Assembly (NCBI GenBank): GCA_018666235.1
Contig: JABJAB010000068.1
Span: 1-64,000 of the forward strand
Direction: 5' to 3'
From: Ilumatobacter sp.
GTDB lineage: Bacteria > Actinomycetota > Acidimicrobiia > Acidimicrobiales > Ilumatobacteraceae
DNA: 64,000 bases
Shown here piece after piece: positions 18,508 through 27,009 of the stretch. The notes under the pieces were generated by a model that was given only the letters and a program-made list of their open reading frames with translations, was not told where the DNA came from and ran no database searches. Positions within the stretch are counted from its first letter, which is position 1; every line of letters begins with the position of its first letter. A program made the position numbers and the translations under genes.

Positions 18508-19809
18508 TCAGGTGGTGACGACTTCGTCGAACTCGTTGAGGTTCATGAGCTTCGAGTTGTTCGAGAAGACCTCGATCGGCTTCGTCGGCTCCATGCGCAT
18601 CATTCGTTGCAGGATGCGGACCTGCGTCATCTGGTTGTACTCGACCAGCGTGACGGCCCAACCGTCACGACCAGCGCGTGCGGTGCGGCCCGAACGGTGC
18701 AGGTAATCCTTCACGTCCTTCGGCGGCTCGTAATGGATGACGCCACCGATGTCGTCGATGTCAATACCGCGGGCAGCCACATCGGTGGCTACCAGCACCT
18801 GCAACTTGCCTTCGGCGAACTTGCGCAGCGTGCGCTCACGCGAGCTCTGCTGCATGTCGCCGTGCATGGCCTGCGCGTCGATGCCCAGTTCTTCCAAGTT
18901 GCGCGCCACGCGATCACAGTTGCGTTTGGTTTGGCAGAAGACCAGCAGCTTCGGGATGCCCTTGCCGATCGAGCCAATGACCTTGTCCTTGTCCATGTGA
19001 TGGACGCCAAGGAACAAGTGGTGCATCGTGCCGACCGTGTCGGTGGCTTCATCGACGGCAATCGTGACCGGATCGGTCTGGTACGCACGAATGAGGTGGC
19101 CGACATCGCCGTCGAGCGTTGCGGAGAAGAGCATCGTCTGATCGCGGCTGTCACAATGCCGCAGGATCCATTCGACCTGCGGGGTGAACCCGTCATCAGC
19201 CATTCGGTCGGCTTCGTCAAGCGTGACGATCTGAATGTGATCGAGGCTGATCTCGTTCGACTTGATGAGATCGATCAGACGCAGCGGCGTCGCAACGACA
19301 ATCTCGACGCCCTTGGCCATCTCTTCGACCTGGTGATGCCGTGAAGCGCCGCCGTAGACGGGCAGCACGGTCATTCCGGCGTGATTGGCGACCGGCTGCA
19401 ACACCTCGGCCACCTGAACGGCCAGTTCGCGGGTCGGCACCAGGACGAGCCCGAGCGGACGCATCGGCTCAGCCTCATCGGTGATGCGAGCGAGCATCGG
19501 CACGCCGAATGCGAGCGTCTTGCCCGAGCCGGTCTTCGCGCGACCGCACACGTCGTTGCCTTGCATGGCAACGGGGACCGCTTCGGTCTGGATGTTGAAT
19601 GGCTGGGCGAACCCGCACGCGGCGAGTCCGTCGTCGATGCGGGCAGGGACGCCGAGCTCGAAGAAACCGGTTGGTGCCTCGACGGGCGGGAGTGAGTTCG
19701 TCGTCGTCAGGTTGGACTTGTTGACGTGGTCCCGGCTCGACGAGTCATCAGAGCGACGCGGCGGTCGCTTGCCGCGGGGAGCGCCCCGCCGTGCTGTTGA
19801 TTCTGTCAT
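18508..19809 (-). CDS. DEAD-box ATP-dependent RNA helicase
   Basis: 433 residues. All helicase motifs are visible: Q-motif region ending GFAQPFNIQTEAVP, motif I AKTGSGKT, Ia VPTRELA, II DEAD in LDEADRMADDGF, III SAT, and VI HRSGRTARAG. The N-terminal 45 residues are basic and Ser-rich; there is no long C-terminal tail. Likely role in RNA structure remodelling. A TACGCT hexamer lies 10 nt before the ATG, next to the leuA control region on the other strand. Confidence 0.95.
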   Translation of the reverse strand: MTESTARRGAPRGKRPPRRSDDSSSRDHVNKSNLTTTNSLPPVEAPTGFFELGVPARIDDGLAACGFAQPFNIQTEAVPVAMQGNDVCGRAKTGSGKTLAFGVPMLARITDEAEPMRPLGLVLVPTRELAVQVAEVLQPVANHAGMTVLPVYGGASRHHQVEEMAKGVEIVVATPLRLIDLIKSNEISLDHIQIVTLDEADRMADDGFTPQVEWILRHCDSRDQTMLFSATLDGDVGHLIRAYQTDPVTIAVDEATDTVGTMHHLFLGVHHMDKDKVIGSIGKGIPKLLVFCQTKRNCDRVARNLEELGIDAQAMHGDMQQSSRERTLRKFAEGKLQVLVATDVAARGIDIDDIGGVIHYEPPKDVKDYLHRSGRTARAGRDGWAVTLVEYNQMTQVRILQRMMRMEPTKPIEVFSNNSKLMNLNEFDEVVTT

Positions 19810-19865
19810 GTTGTCGAAGAGCGTACCCTCCAGTAGATGGCATAGGCACGGGCCCCGGTCCGTGC

Positions 19866-19871
19866 TATCGT
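19866..19871 (+). promoter_or_regulatory. -10 hexamer of the leuA leader transcript
   Basis: TATCGT, 7 nt before the GTG of the leader peptide, so the transcript probably starts at that codon. A GC-rich imperfect palindrome with GCACGG/CCGTGC arms (about 19846-19865) lies immediately upstream in the -35 region and might be an operator. Confidence 0.6.
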
Positions 19872-19878
19872 TTGTCCT

Positions 19879-19911
19879 GTGAACGACGGGCGACTGCTGC
19901 TCCTTATGTAG
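19879..19911 (+). CDS. leuA leader peptide (10 aa, MNDGRLLLLM)
   Basis: GTG-started mini-ORF with four consecutive leucine codons (CTG CTG CTC CTT, 19894-19905) followed by ATG and TAG. It lies at the very 5' end of the predicted leuA transcript, followed by a hairpin and a T-rich intrinsic terminator. This is the layout of a ribosome-mediated leucine attenuator: slow decoding of the leucine run when charged tRNA-Leu is scarce should prevent termination. Leucine attenuators before leuA have been predicted in other actinobacteria; here it is read directly from the sequence. Confidence 0.8.
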   Translation: MNDGRLLLLM

Positions 19912-19939
19912 GGCGAGTGCCGATACGCCGCGCTCGCCC
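19911..19939 (+). promoter_or_regulatory. leuA leader hairpin (pause/antiterminator region)
   Basis: GGGCGAGTGC (19911-19920) pairs with GCGCTCGCCC (19930-19939): 10 bp with one G-U and a 9-nt loop, starting in the leader peptide stop codon. Its left arm GGGCG (19911-19915) could alternatively pair with CGCCC at 19948-19952, which overlaps the terminator stem, giving a plausible switch. The pairing choice is inference. Confidence 0.55.
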
Positions 19940-19949
19940 GCACCCTCCG

Positions 19950-19976
19950 CCCTCCGGCCGGGGGGTTTTTGCTTTT
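19950..19976 (+). terminator. Intrinsic terminator of the leuA attenuator
   Basis: CCCTCC-GGCC-GGGGGG stem-loop (19950-19965) followed at once by TTTTTGCTTTTT. This T-tract is exceptional for a GC-rich window where hairpins otherwise lack T-runs, and it lies 49 nt before the leuA start, so it can act only on the leader transcript. Confidence 0.75.
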
Positions 19977-20024
19977 TCGGCCGACGCTCCCACGAACTGA
20001 ACTTCCAGACACACGAGAGAAACC

Positions 20025-21794
20025 ATGCCTCCTGAAATCCTCAGCCCCGAATCGATCACGGCCCAATCGCCATCACGGATGCCGTTCGACAAGTACCAGC
20101 CGTTCATCCCGATCACGCTCACCGACCGGACCTGGCCCAACGTGGTCATCGACGCCGCGCCACGTTGGTGCTCGGTCGACCTGCGCGACGGCAACCAGGC
20201 CCTCATCGACCCGATGGACCCCGCCCGAAAACTGCAGATGTTCACCGAACTCGTCAAGATGGGTTTCAAGGAGATCGAGATCGGCTTTCCGTCCGCGAGC
20301 CAACCCGACTTCGACTTCCTCCGGCAGTTGATCGAAGAGGATCTGATTCCTGACGATGTCTGGATTCAAGTCCTGGTGCAGTGTCGACCCGAACTGATCA
20401 AGCGCACCTACGAAGGCCTGCGCGACGCTCCTCGAGCAATCGTGCACTTCTACAATTCGACCAACCCACTTCAGCGCGAGGTCGTCTTCAACCTCGACCA
20501 GGCTGGCATCAAGGACGTCGCCCTCACCGGCGCGGCCCTCTGCAAAGAGCAAGAAGCACTCCTGCCTGCTCGTTCCGACGGCTCGGCGACCCAAATTCGC
20601 TACGAGTACAGCCCCGAGAGCTTCACGCTGACGGAGCCCGAGTACGCGATCGAAGTGTGCGAGGCCGTGATGGGTGTCATCGCGCCGACCCCGACCGCCC
20701 CGATCATCCTCAACCTGCCGGCAACGGTCGAGTGCTACTCCCCAAACGTCTACGGCGATGTGATCGAGTGGTTCGGACGTTCGATTTCCCAACGCGATTC
20801 GGTGATTATCTCGCTGCACCCCCACAACGACCGCGGCTGTGCCGTCGCCGCCGCCGAGTTCGGCGTGATGGCGGGCGCCGACCGTGTCGAGGGCACATTG
20901 TTCGGCAATGGTGAGCGCACGGGCAACGTCGACATCGTCAATCTGGCGATGAACTTGTTTATGAACGGCGTCGATCCCCAGCTCGACATCTCCGACATCG
21001 ACGCACTGCGACGGACAGCGGAGTACTGCAACCGGCTGCCGGTCAGCCCACGCCATCCCTACGTCGGCGACCTCGTCTACACCGCGTTCTCCGGCAGCCA
21101 CCAAGATGCGATCAAGAAGGGCATCGACGCGCTCGATCGGAGTCGCGACAGTGCGACGGGCGAGTACCCCAAGTTCGCCGTGCCGTACCTGCCGATCGAT
21201 CCGAAGCACGTGGGGCGCACCTACGAAGCGGTGATTCGCGTCAACAGCCAGTCTGGCAAGGGCGGCGTGGCCTATGTGATGAAGACCGAGCACGGCTTCG
21301 ACCTGCCCCGTCGACTCCAGATTGAGTTCTCAAAGACCATTCAGCACATCACCGAGGACTCCGGCACCGAAATTGGCCCCGGCGTGATGTGGGATGCGTT
21401 CCAACTCGAGTACATGCCGTCTGAGCCGAACATGCGCCTGCGGAGCCACGAACTGCACACCGTGTCCAACGACGACACCACTGGTAACACGTCGATTCAG
21501 GTCCAGCTCGACGTCAACGGCTCAGCTCATTCGCTCGACGGCCAAGGTGATGGTCCCGTCGAAGCGTTTGTCGCTGCGCTGGTCTCGGAGTTTGGTTCGT
21601 CGGTCGGTGGCGACTTTGACGTGCTCGACTATGCCGAGCACGCGATCGGTCAGGGCGCAGACGCCAGAGCGGTTGCCTACATCGAAACCGTCGACGCCAA
21701 CGGCAACATCCGCTGGGGCATCGGTACCGACCCGAACATCACGACCGCCTCGCTGCGCGCCGTGCTCGCCGGATTCGAACGCCAACGCCAATAA
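20025..21794 (+). CDS. leuA: 2-isopropylmalate synthase
   Basis: 589 residues, the long actinobacterial form. Condenses acetyl-CoA and 2-ketoisovalerate, committing carbon to leucine. DLRDGNQALIDPMDPARK holds the catalytic Arg/Asp, SLHPHNDRGC the metal-binding HxH, and GNGERTGNVD is a further signature; the C-terminal 130 residues form the leucine-sensing regulatory domain. A GAGAG ribosome site at 20015-20019 precedes the ATG, as expected for a gene translated from a leader-bearing mRNA. Controlled by the attenuator immediately upstream. Confidence 0.97.
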   Translation: MPPEILSPESITAQSPSRMPFDKYQPFIPITLTDRTWPNVVIDAAPRWCSVDLRDGNQALIDPMDPARKLQMFTELVKMGFKEIEIGFPSASQPDFDFLRQLIEEDLIPDDVWIQVLVQCRPELIKRTYEGLRDAPRAIVHFYNSTNPLQREVVFNLDQAGIKDVALTGAALCKEQEALLPARSDGSATQIRYEYSPESFTLTEPEYAIEVCEAVMGVIAPTPTAPIILNLPATVECYSPNVYGDVIEWFGRSISQRDSVIISLHPHNDRGCAVAAAEFGVMAGADRVEGTLFGNGERTGNVDIVNLAMNLFMNGVDPQLDISDIDALRRTAEYCNRLPVSPRHPYVGDLVYTAFSGSHQDAIKKGIDALDRSRDSATGEYPKFAVPYLPIDPKHVGRTYEAVIRVNSQSGKGGVAYVMKTEHGFDLPRRLQIEFSKTIQHITEDSGTEIGPGVMWDAFQLEYMPSEPNMRLRSHELHTVSNDDTTGNTSIQVQLDVNGSAHSLDGQGDGPVEAFVAALVSEFGSSVGGDFDVLDYAEHAIGQGADARAVAYIETVDANGNIRWGIGTDPNITTASLRAVLAGFERQRQ

Positions 21795-21833
21795 GCCACC
21801 GTGCAACCCGAGCCCGGCGCTACCGTGACCCTC

Positions 21834-22187
21834 ATGTCGTTGATGATCACTGCGATGCGCCGCTCGATTTGGCTGCTCCTGATCGGTGCAGTCGGTGGGG
21901 TGGCATGGGGATGGTGGCGCGACCACAACGCGCCACCATCGCCGTCCGCTCCCCCAGAGTGGCCACCACTGGAGCCTGCGACTGTTGCGCCGACCACCGA
22001 CGTCGCCCATTGGGTCTCGTCGAACGACGATGGATCGTGTCCGCCAAGCCATCCAATCAAAGCCAACGACAACTCAAACATCTTCCACGTGCCGGGCGGC
22101 CGCTTCTACGAACGCACCCGGGCCGAACGCTGCTACGCGACTGCTGAAGCAGCAATCGCTGACGGCTACCGTCAAGCCAAAGCCTGA
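21834..22187 (+). CDS. Membrane-anchored sunset-domain protein
   Basis: 117 residues. One N-terminal membrane helix (about 10-27), a Pro/Ser/Thr-rich extracytoplasmic linker, then a C-terminal module of about 50 residues, CPPSHPIKAN...IFHVPGGRFYERTRAERCYATAEAA, which I recognise as the sunset domain of actinobacterial surface or nuclease-like proteins. The two cysteines are conserved in such modules. Function unknown. Start 21834 is supported by TACCGT (21821-21826), 7 nt upstream; an in-frame GTG at 21801 would lie upstream of that promoter. Confidence 0.65.
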   Translation: MSLMITAMRRSIWLLLIGAVGGVAWGWWRDHNAPPSPSAPPEWPPLEPATVAPTTDVAHWVSSNDDGSCPPSHPIKANDNSNIFHVPGGRFYERTRAERCYATAEAAIADGYRQAKA

Positions 22188-22218
22188 GACGCACTCACTG
22201 AAGACAGGGGAACAGCAC

Positions 22219-22407
22219 ATGAAGGTCACCGTCGATTTCGACAACTGCGCATCCACCGGAGCCTGCATGCAGGTCTGCCCCGAAGTGTTCGAGGTCCGGA
22301 CCGACGGGTATCTCCACATCCTCCAGGAGAACCCCGGCCCCGAACTGGCTGACAAAGTCAACCAAGCTGCGGATATGTGTCCGACAGCAGCAATCACCGT
22401 CGAGTGA
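22219..22407 (+). CDS. Ferredoxin, single 3Fe-4S type
   Basis: 62 residues, acidic. Cysteines at 10, 16, 20 and 54 are arranged Cx5C x3 CP ... CP; the second ligand position of a 4Fe-4S motif is not a cysteine, which marks the 3Fe-4S ferredoxins that donate electrons to cytochromes P450 and related oxygenases in actinobacteria. No P450 gene lies in this window, so its partner is elsewhere. An AGGGGAAC sequence about 6 nt before the ATG serves as ribosome site. Confidence 0.9.
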   Translation: MKVTVDFDNCASTGACMQVCPEVFEVRTDGYLHILQENPGPELADKVNQAADMCPTAAITVE

Positions 22408-22448
22408 CGCTCAGGCGCTGAGGGGCGGGCCGGGGTACATTCGGGCGC

Positions 22449-23294
22449 GTGGGATTTCATGCGCAGCTCGAACGGTCGTGGACCGCGTCCTCTTCAATGT
22501 TGTGTGTCGGTCTCGACCCCGACCCGGCGCGTCTGCCCGCTCCGCTCGACGGAGCACCCGACGCGATCGAAAGGTTCTGCCGGGCGATTATCGACGCCAC
22601 CGCTGACCTCGTCTGCTCATTCAAGCCACAGTTCGCCTACTTCGCCAGCCAGCGCGCCGAGCACGCGCTCGAGCGCATCTGCGTGTACATCCGTGAGACC
22701 TACCCCGATGTGACGCTGATCCTCGACGCGAAGCGCGGCGACATCGGATCAACAGCTGAGCACTACGCACGTGAGGCCTTCGGTCGGTACGGCGCACACG
22801 CGGTGACCGTCAACCCGTACCTCGGTACGGATTCAGTCGAGCCGTTCTTTGCGCACGCCGGAAATGACGGTGGCGGCGTCATCGCCCTGTGTCGGACGAG
22901 TAACCCTGGTGGGGACGACTTCCAATCGTTGGTCACCGCACCCGAGCACGGCGGCAAACCGATCTACATGCACGTTGCCGAACGCGTCGCGAACGAGTGG
23001 TCCCAGCTCGGTGATTGTGGCCTGGTCGTCGGAGCCACTTACCCAGCCGAACTCGCCGAGATTCGGGCAGCAGCCCCCGGTCTTCCGTTTCTCGTGCCAG
23101 GTGTCGGGGCACAGGGCGGTGACGCCGCAACCGTCGTCGAGCACGGCGCCGACGCGACGGCTCGCGGACTGATCGTCAGCTCGTCGCGCGCCGTGTTGTA
23201 CGCCAGCAGTGGCGAAGATTTTGCTGATGCGGCCCGGGCTGAGGCCAAGCGGACTGCCGAAGCACTCGCCCTTGCCGATCCGGGTGACGACTGA
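22449..23294 (+). CDS. pyrF: Orotidine 5'-phosphate decarboxylase, type 2
   Basis: 281 residues, the long form found in mycobacteria and myxobacteria. CVGLDPDPARLP at the N-terminus and the catalytic LILDAKRGDIGSTAEHYA (Lys-Asp pair) are intact; FLVPGVGAQGG binds phosphate. Makes UMP from OMP. GTG start with TACATT (22436-22441) 7 nt upstream, leaderless. One nucleotide separates its stop from that of the convergent serA. Confidence 0.96.
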   Translation: MGFHAQLERSWTASSSMLCVGLDPDPARLPAPLDGAPDAIERFCRAIIDATADLVCSFKPQFAYFASQRAEHALERICVYIRETYPDVTLILDAKRGDIGSTAEHYAREAFGRYGAHAVTVNPYLGTDSVEPFFAHAGNDGGGVIALCRTSNPGGDDFQSLVTAPEHGGKPIYMHVAERVANEWSQLGDCGLVVGATYPAELAEIRAAAPGLPFLVPGVGAQGGDAATVVEHGADATARGLIVSSSRAVLYASSGEDFADAARAEAKRTAEALALADPGDD

Positions 23295-23295
23295 C

Positions 23296-24855
23296 TCAGA
23301 GTGTCTTGACGTCGAGAATGCCCGGCGCCTCCCGCAGCGCGAGCAGCGTCTCGTCGGGGACTTGCTCGGTCGGGGCGATCAGCATCACGGCAGTACTGGA
23401 GCCCTCGACGCGGGCCACGTCCATGTCGGCGATGTTGACTGCTGCGTCGCCGAGAATCGTGCCGACCGTGCCGATGACACCGGGACGATCGTCGTTGCTG
23501 ACGACGACCATGTGATCAGCCGGTGGGACGTCGAACGGCGTGCCATCGATGTTGACGATGCGTTGCTCGTGACGAGGGCCCGAGAGCGTGCCCGAAATCG
23601 AGTGCTCGCCACCACGCAGGGTCAGCAGGTTGACGTAATCCGCAGATGTGGCGCAATTGACGTCACGAACTTCGATGCCATGATCCTGAGCGAGCTGCGG
23701 GGCGTTCACGTACGTCACCGGCTCATCAGAGATCGCTCCGAAGAAACCCTTCAAAACGGCGAGTTCGACGATGCGCGTGTCGTAGCCGGCAATCTCGCCC
23801 TCGGTGCAAATCTCGAGCGTCTTGGGCATTGACCCGTTGAGTGCGACGAACAGACCGCCGAGCCGCTCGGCAAGCGGGAGGTAGGGACGGAGGGTCTCGT
23901 TGGCCTCTGCAGCATCGACATTGACAGCGAACGGAACGAAATCGCCGGCGAGTGCCAGTTCGACCATGGTGGCGATGGTGTCGCCGGCCTTGTCCTGAGC
24001 TTCGTTGGTGCTCGCGCCGAGGTGTGGCGTGACGACGATGCTGTCGAGTCCGAAAAGCGGGGACTCGGTCATCGGCTCGGTGGAGAACACGTCGAGCGCA
24101 GCGCCGGCGATGACACCATCACGAACGCAATCAGCGAGATCCTGCTCGTGCACGATGCCGCCACGGGCGACGTTGATCACTCGCAGCGACGGCTTGGCCT
24201 TGAGCAACAGATCACGGTTGATCAGACCCAGGGTCTCGGGGGTCTTGGGAAGGTGCACCGTCAGGAAGTCCGACTCGGCGACCAGTTGGTCGAGCGCCAA
24301 CAGTTCGACCCCCATCTTCTTCGCACGGTCCTCCGACACGAAGGGGTCGTACGCCACGATGCGCATCCCGAACGCCCGAGCGCGGTCGGCCACGAGCTTG
24401 CCGATACGGCCAAGGCCGACGACACCGAGGGTCTTGTCGACCAGCTCGACGCCGGTCCAGCGACTGCGCTCCCAGCGGCCCGCAACGAGCGCTGCATGGG
24501 CTTGGGGCACATTGCGTGCCTGCGCGAGCAGGAGCGCCATCGTGTGCTCGGCTGCGGAGACGATGTTGCTCTGGGGTGCATTGACCACCATGACGCCCTG
24601 CTTGGTGGCTGCACTGACATCGACGTTGTCGAGGCCGATGCCGGCTCGCCCGACAACCATGAGGTCGTTCGCTGCGGCGAGGAGTTCTGCAGTGACCTGT
24701 GTTGCGGAGCGAATGATGAGCGCCGCGGCGCCAGGGACGATCGACAGCAGCTCCTCGGCGGACTTGCCGACCTGAATGTCGACGTCGTGACCGGCTTGTC
24801 GGAGGCGTTCAAGCCCTCCGTCGGCGATTTCTTCAGTGACCAGGATGCGAGCCAT
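23296..24855 (-). CDS. serA: D-3-phosphoglycerate dehydrogenase
   Basis: 519 residues, long type as in Mycobacterium. First step of serine synthesis. The NAD-binding block VGLGRIGKLVADRARAFGM, the catalytic arginine region VINVARGGIV and the VTPHLGAST histidine are present. An intervening ASB domain (about 310-445) and a C-terminal ACT domain (about 450-519; NDDRPGVIGTVGTILGD) would give serine feedback inhibition. A GATAGT hexamer lies 8 nt before the start. Confidence 0.97.
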   Translation of the reverse strand: MARILVTEEIADGGLERLRQAGHDVDIQVGKSAEELLSIVPGAAALIIRSATQVTAELLAAANDLMVVGRAGIGLDNVDVSAATKQGVMVVNAPQSNIVSAAEHTMALLLAQARNVPQAHAALVAGRWERSRWTGVELVDKTLGVVGLGRIGKLVADRARAFGMRIVAYDPFVSEDRAKKMGVELLALDQLVAESDFLTVHLPKTPETLGLINRDLLLKAKPSLRVINVARGGIVHEQDLADCVRDGVIAGAALDVFSTEPMTESPLFGLDSIVVTPHLGASTNEAQDKAGDTIATMVELALAGDFVPFAVNVDAAEANETLRPYLPLAERLGGLFVALNGSMPKTLEICTEGEIAGYDTRIVELAVLKGFFGAISDEPVTYVNAPQLAQDHGIEVRDVNCATSADYVNLLTLRGGEHSISGTLSGPRHEQRIVNIDGTPFDVPPADHMVVVSNDDRPGVIGTVGTILGDAAVNIADMDVARVEGSSTAVMLIAPTEQVPDETLLALREAPGILDVKTL

Positions 24856-25064
24856 GCAACATGACTATCGGCATTCGTGACCAGGTGGCACACAATTTGA
24901 CGAGACGTTCAGCTCAGGTGCCACGGCAAGCGCTGTGATCGCCCCATTGACGGGGATCGGCGCACAGCGCCGAGATTCGTGAGGCGTTGGCAGTGCCCAG
25001 CGCCTACCGTGTGGAGCGAGGCACCCATCCCCATCGTCCGGTGTCGACACAACGAGCATTTTTC

Positions 25065-25859
25065 ATGAACCCCACTCTGACACCCAACGACGGAGCACCC
25101 GAACCCGGAGAGGTTCCGTCGACCCCGGACGGCGCCGTCGAGATCCGTCTCCTCACTGACGCCGACGACATGGTCATCATCGGCGAGGTGTTCCAACAGG
25201 TCTGGGGCTCGATGACTGAACTCGTCCGCCTCGAAATGTTGATGGCGGTCTCACATGCCGGTGGCTATGTTGTCGGAGCGTTCGACACTTCCCGCCGAAG
25301 CGACAATCACCCGAACGGTCAGATCCTGGGTGCGTCAGTGGCGTTACTTGCCACCCACCAGGGCCAGCCCGCACTCCACAGTCACGTCACCGGCATCTTG
25401 CCGGGGGCACGGAGTACTGGTCTCGGGCGAGCCATGAAGTTGCACCAACAGTCGTGGGCCCGCGAGCGAGGCATCGAGTGGATTGTCTGGACGTTCGACC
25501 CGCTGGTCCGCCGCAACGCCTGGTTCAACATTGCGATCCTCGGCGCCGAGGTCCACGAGTACCTCCCGCGGTTCTACGGCACGATGACCGATGCCATCAA
25601 CGCCGGCGACGAGTCTGATCGCCTGCTCGTGGCCTGGTCGACTGCTACCGACGCCGCCGCTCCCGTCCGTGATGGCACCGGCAGCGACGCACACTCGCTC
25701 ATTCCCACACCCGACGACATCGTCACGCTTCGCCGAACTGACCCTGCAGCGGTCGCCACGTGGCGCGCCAGCAGCCGCAAGGCGCTCACGACTGCGCTTG
25801 ACTCCGGTCGGCACGTCGTCGGATTTACCCGCAACGGAGAGTACGTGATCGGCTCATGA
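25065..25859 (+). CDS. GNAT acyltransferase (COG3375-like), partner of the OSBS/NSAR enzyme
   Basis: 264 residues. Contains IRLLTDADDMVIIGEVFQQVWG and GLGRAMKLHQQSWARERGIEWIVWTFDPLVRRNAWFNI, the acetyl-CoA-type P-loop and following core of a divergent GNAT group. Its stop overlaps the start of the next gene (ATGA). In Geobacillus an N-succinylamino-acid racemase is operon-linked to a GNAT succinyltransferase, so N-acylation of an amino acid is a reasonable inference, not a demonstration. In-frame starts exist upstream to 24987; a TACCGT hexamer at 25005-25010 argues for a short leader and a start at 25065. Confidence 0.72.
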   Translation: MNPTLTPNDGAPEPGEVPSTPDGAVEIRLLTDADDMVIIGEVFQQVWGSMTELVRLEMLMAVSHAGGYVVGAFDTSRRSDNHPNGQILGASVALLATHQGQPALHSHVTGILPGARSTGLGRAMKLHQQSWARERGIEWIVWTFDPLVRRNAWFNIAILGAEVHEYLPRFYGTMTDAINAGDESDRLLVAWSTATDAAAPVRDGTGSDAHSLIPTPDDIVTLRRTDPAAVATWRASSRKALTTALDSGRHVVGFTRNGEYVIGS

Positions 25860-26986
25860 CAAATTTCCAGCTTGGTCTGGTTGAACTGCGGCGGATTGCC
25901 ATGCCGCTCGTCAGCCCGTTCCGTACGAGCTTCGGGTCGCAGTCCGCTCGAGACATCCTGCTCGTCAGAGTGGAATTGGCCGCTGAGGACGGCTCGGTGA
26001 CCGAGGGCTGGGGCGAGTGCGTCGCGCTCTCTGAGCCCAGCTACTCGCCCGAGTACGTCGAAGGCGCACAACACGTGATCGAACACCACCTGCTGCCGCA
26101 GCTGCGCTCGACGGGCCGTCTCGACGCAGCTGGCGTCGGAGCGGCGCTGTCCAAGCTGCACGGGCATCCGATGGCGAAGGCGGCCATCGAGATGGCCGTG
26201 CTCGACGCGCAGTTGCGCTCCACCGAGACGTCGTTTGCCAGCTACCTCGGCGCCACCCGCACCACGATTCCCAGCGGCGTGAGCGTCGGCATTCACGATT
26301 CAGTTGACGACCTCCTCAACACCGTGCAGGGCTACGTCGACGACGGATACGTCCGCATCAAACTCAAGATCGAACCCGGCAGCGACATCGAGCACGTCGC
26401 CGCTGTGCGCGAGCTCATCGGCCCCGACACGCCTCTGCAGGTCGATGCCAACACGGCCTACCGCCGGACCGATGGACAGCATCTCCGCCAACTCGACCCG
26501 TTCAACATGCTGCTGATCGAACAGCCACTGCCTGAGGCTGACATCATCGGCCATGCGCTGCTGGCCGCCGAGGTCGACACGCCGATCTGCCTCGATGAGT
26601 CGTTGGTGTCTGCGAGCGGCACTGCTGACGCAATCGAACTCGGAGCGTGTGAGATCGCAAACATCAAGCCAGGCCGCGTGGGCGGGTATTTGGAAGCTGT
26701 TCGCATTCACGATCTGTGCGTCGCGAAGAACATTCCGGTCTGGTGCGGCGGAATGCTCGAGACCGGCATCGGACGAGCCGCCAACGCCGTGCTCGCAGCG
26801 CTGCCCGGCTTCACCCTCCCCGGTGACATCAGCGCATCGACACGCTTCTACGCACAGGACATCGTGATCGACCCGATCACGATCACCGACGGTCACGTCA
26901 CGGTGCCGACGTCGCCCGGGCTCGGCTTCGAACTCGACAAGACGTTCCTCGATCAGGTCACCACTCGCACGACCACGCTCCGCTGA
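25856..26986 (+). CDS. o-Succinylbenzoate synthase / N-succinylamino-acid racemase (enolase superfamily)
   Basis: 376 residues. Full set of OSBS/NSAR active-site elements: the KxK pair in RIKLKIEPG, metal ligands in VDANTAYR, IEQPL and CLDES, and the second-side lysine in NIKPGRVGG. PFRTSFG and EGWGEC are the capping-domain blocks. The sequence resembles the promiscuous NSAR/OSBS subfamily. With no other menaquinone gene nearby and a translationally coupled GNAT, amino-acid racemisation is as likely as menaquinone synthesis (MenC). I leave the symbol blank for that reason. Confidence 0.85.
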   Translation: MTNFQLGLVELRRIAMPLVSPFRTSFGSQSARDILLVRVELAAEDGSVTEGWGECVALSEPSYSPEYVEGAQHVIEHHLLPQLRSTGRLDAAGVGAALSKLHGHPMAKAAIEMAVLDAQLRSTETSFASYLGATRTTIPSGVSVGIHDSVDDLLNTVQGYVDDGYVRIKLKIEPGSDIEHVAAVRELIGPDTPLQVDANTAYRRTDGQHLRQLDPFNMLLIEQPLPEADIIGHALLAAEVDTPICLDESLVSASGTADAIELGACEIANIKPGRVGGYLEAVRIHDLCVAKNIPVWCGGMLETGIGRAANAVLAALPGFTLPGDISASTRFYAQDIVIDPITITDGHVTVPTSPGLGFELDKTFLDQVTTRTTTLR

Positions 26987-26996
26987 GCGTCAGGGC

Positions 26997-27002
26997 TATC
27001 GT
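26997..27002 (+). promoter_or_regulatory. -10 hexamer of the SCP2 gene
   Basis: TATCGT, 7 nt before the ATG at 27010. It overlaps an in-frame GTG at 27001, which therefore cannot be the start if this promoter is used. Confidence 0.5.
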
Positions 27003-27009
27003 GACAGCC

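Noticed and set aside
20073..21293. 406-aa minus-strand open frame opposite leuA
   Set aside because: It lies fully inside leuA, which has complete catalytic motifs.
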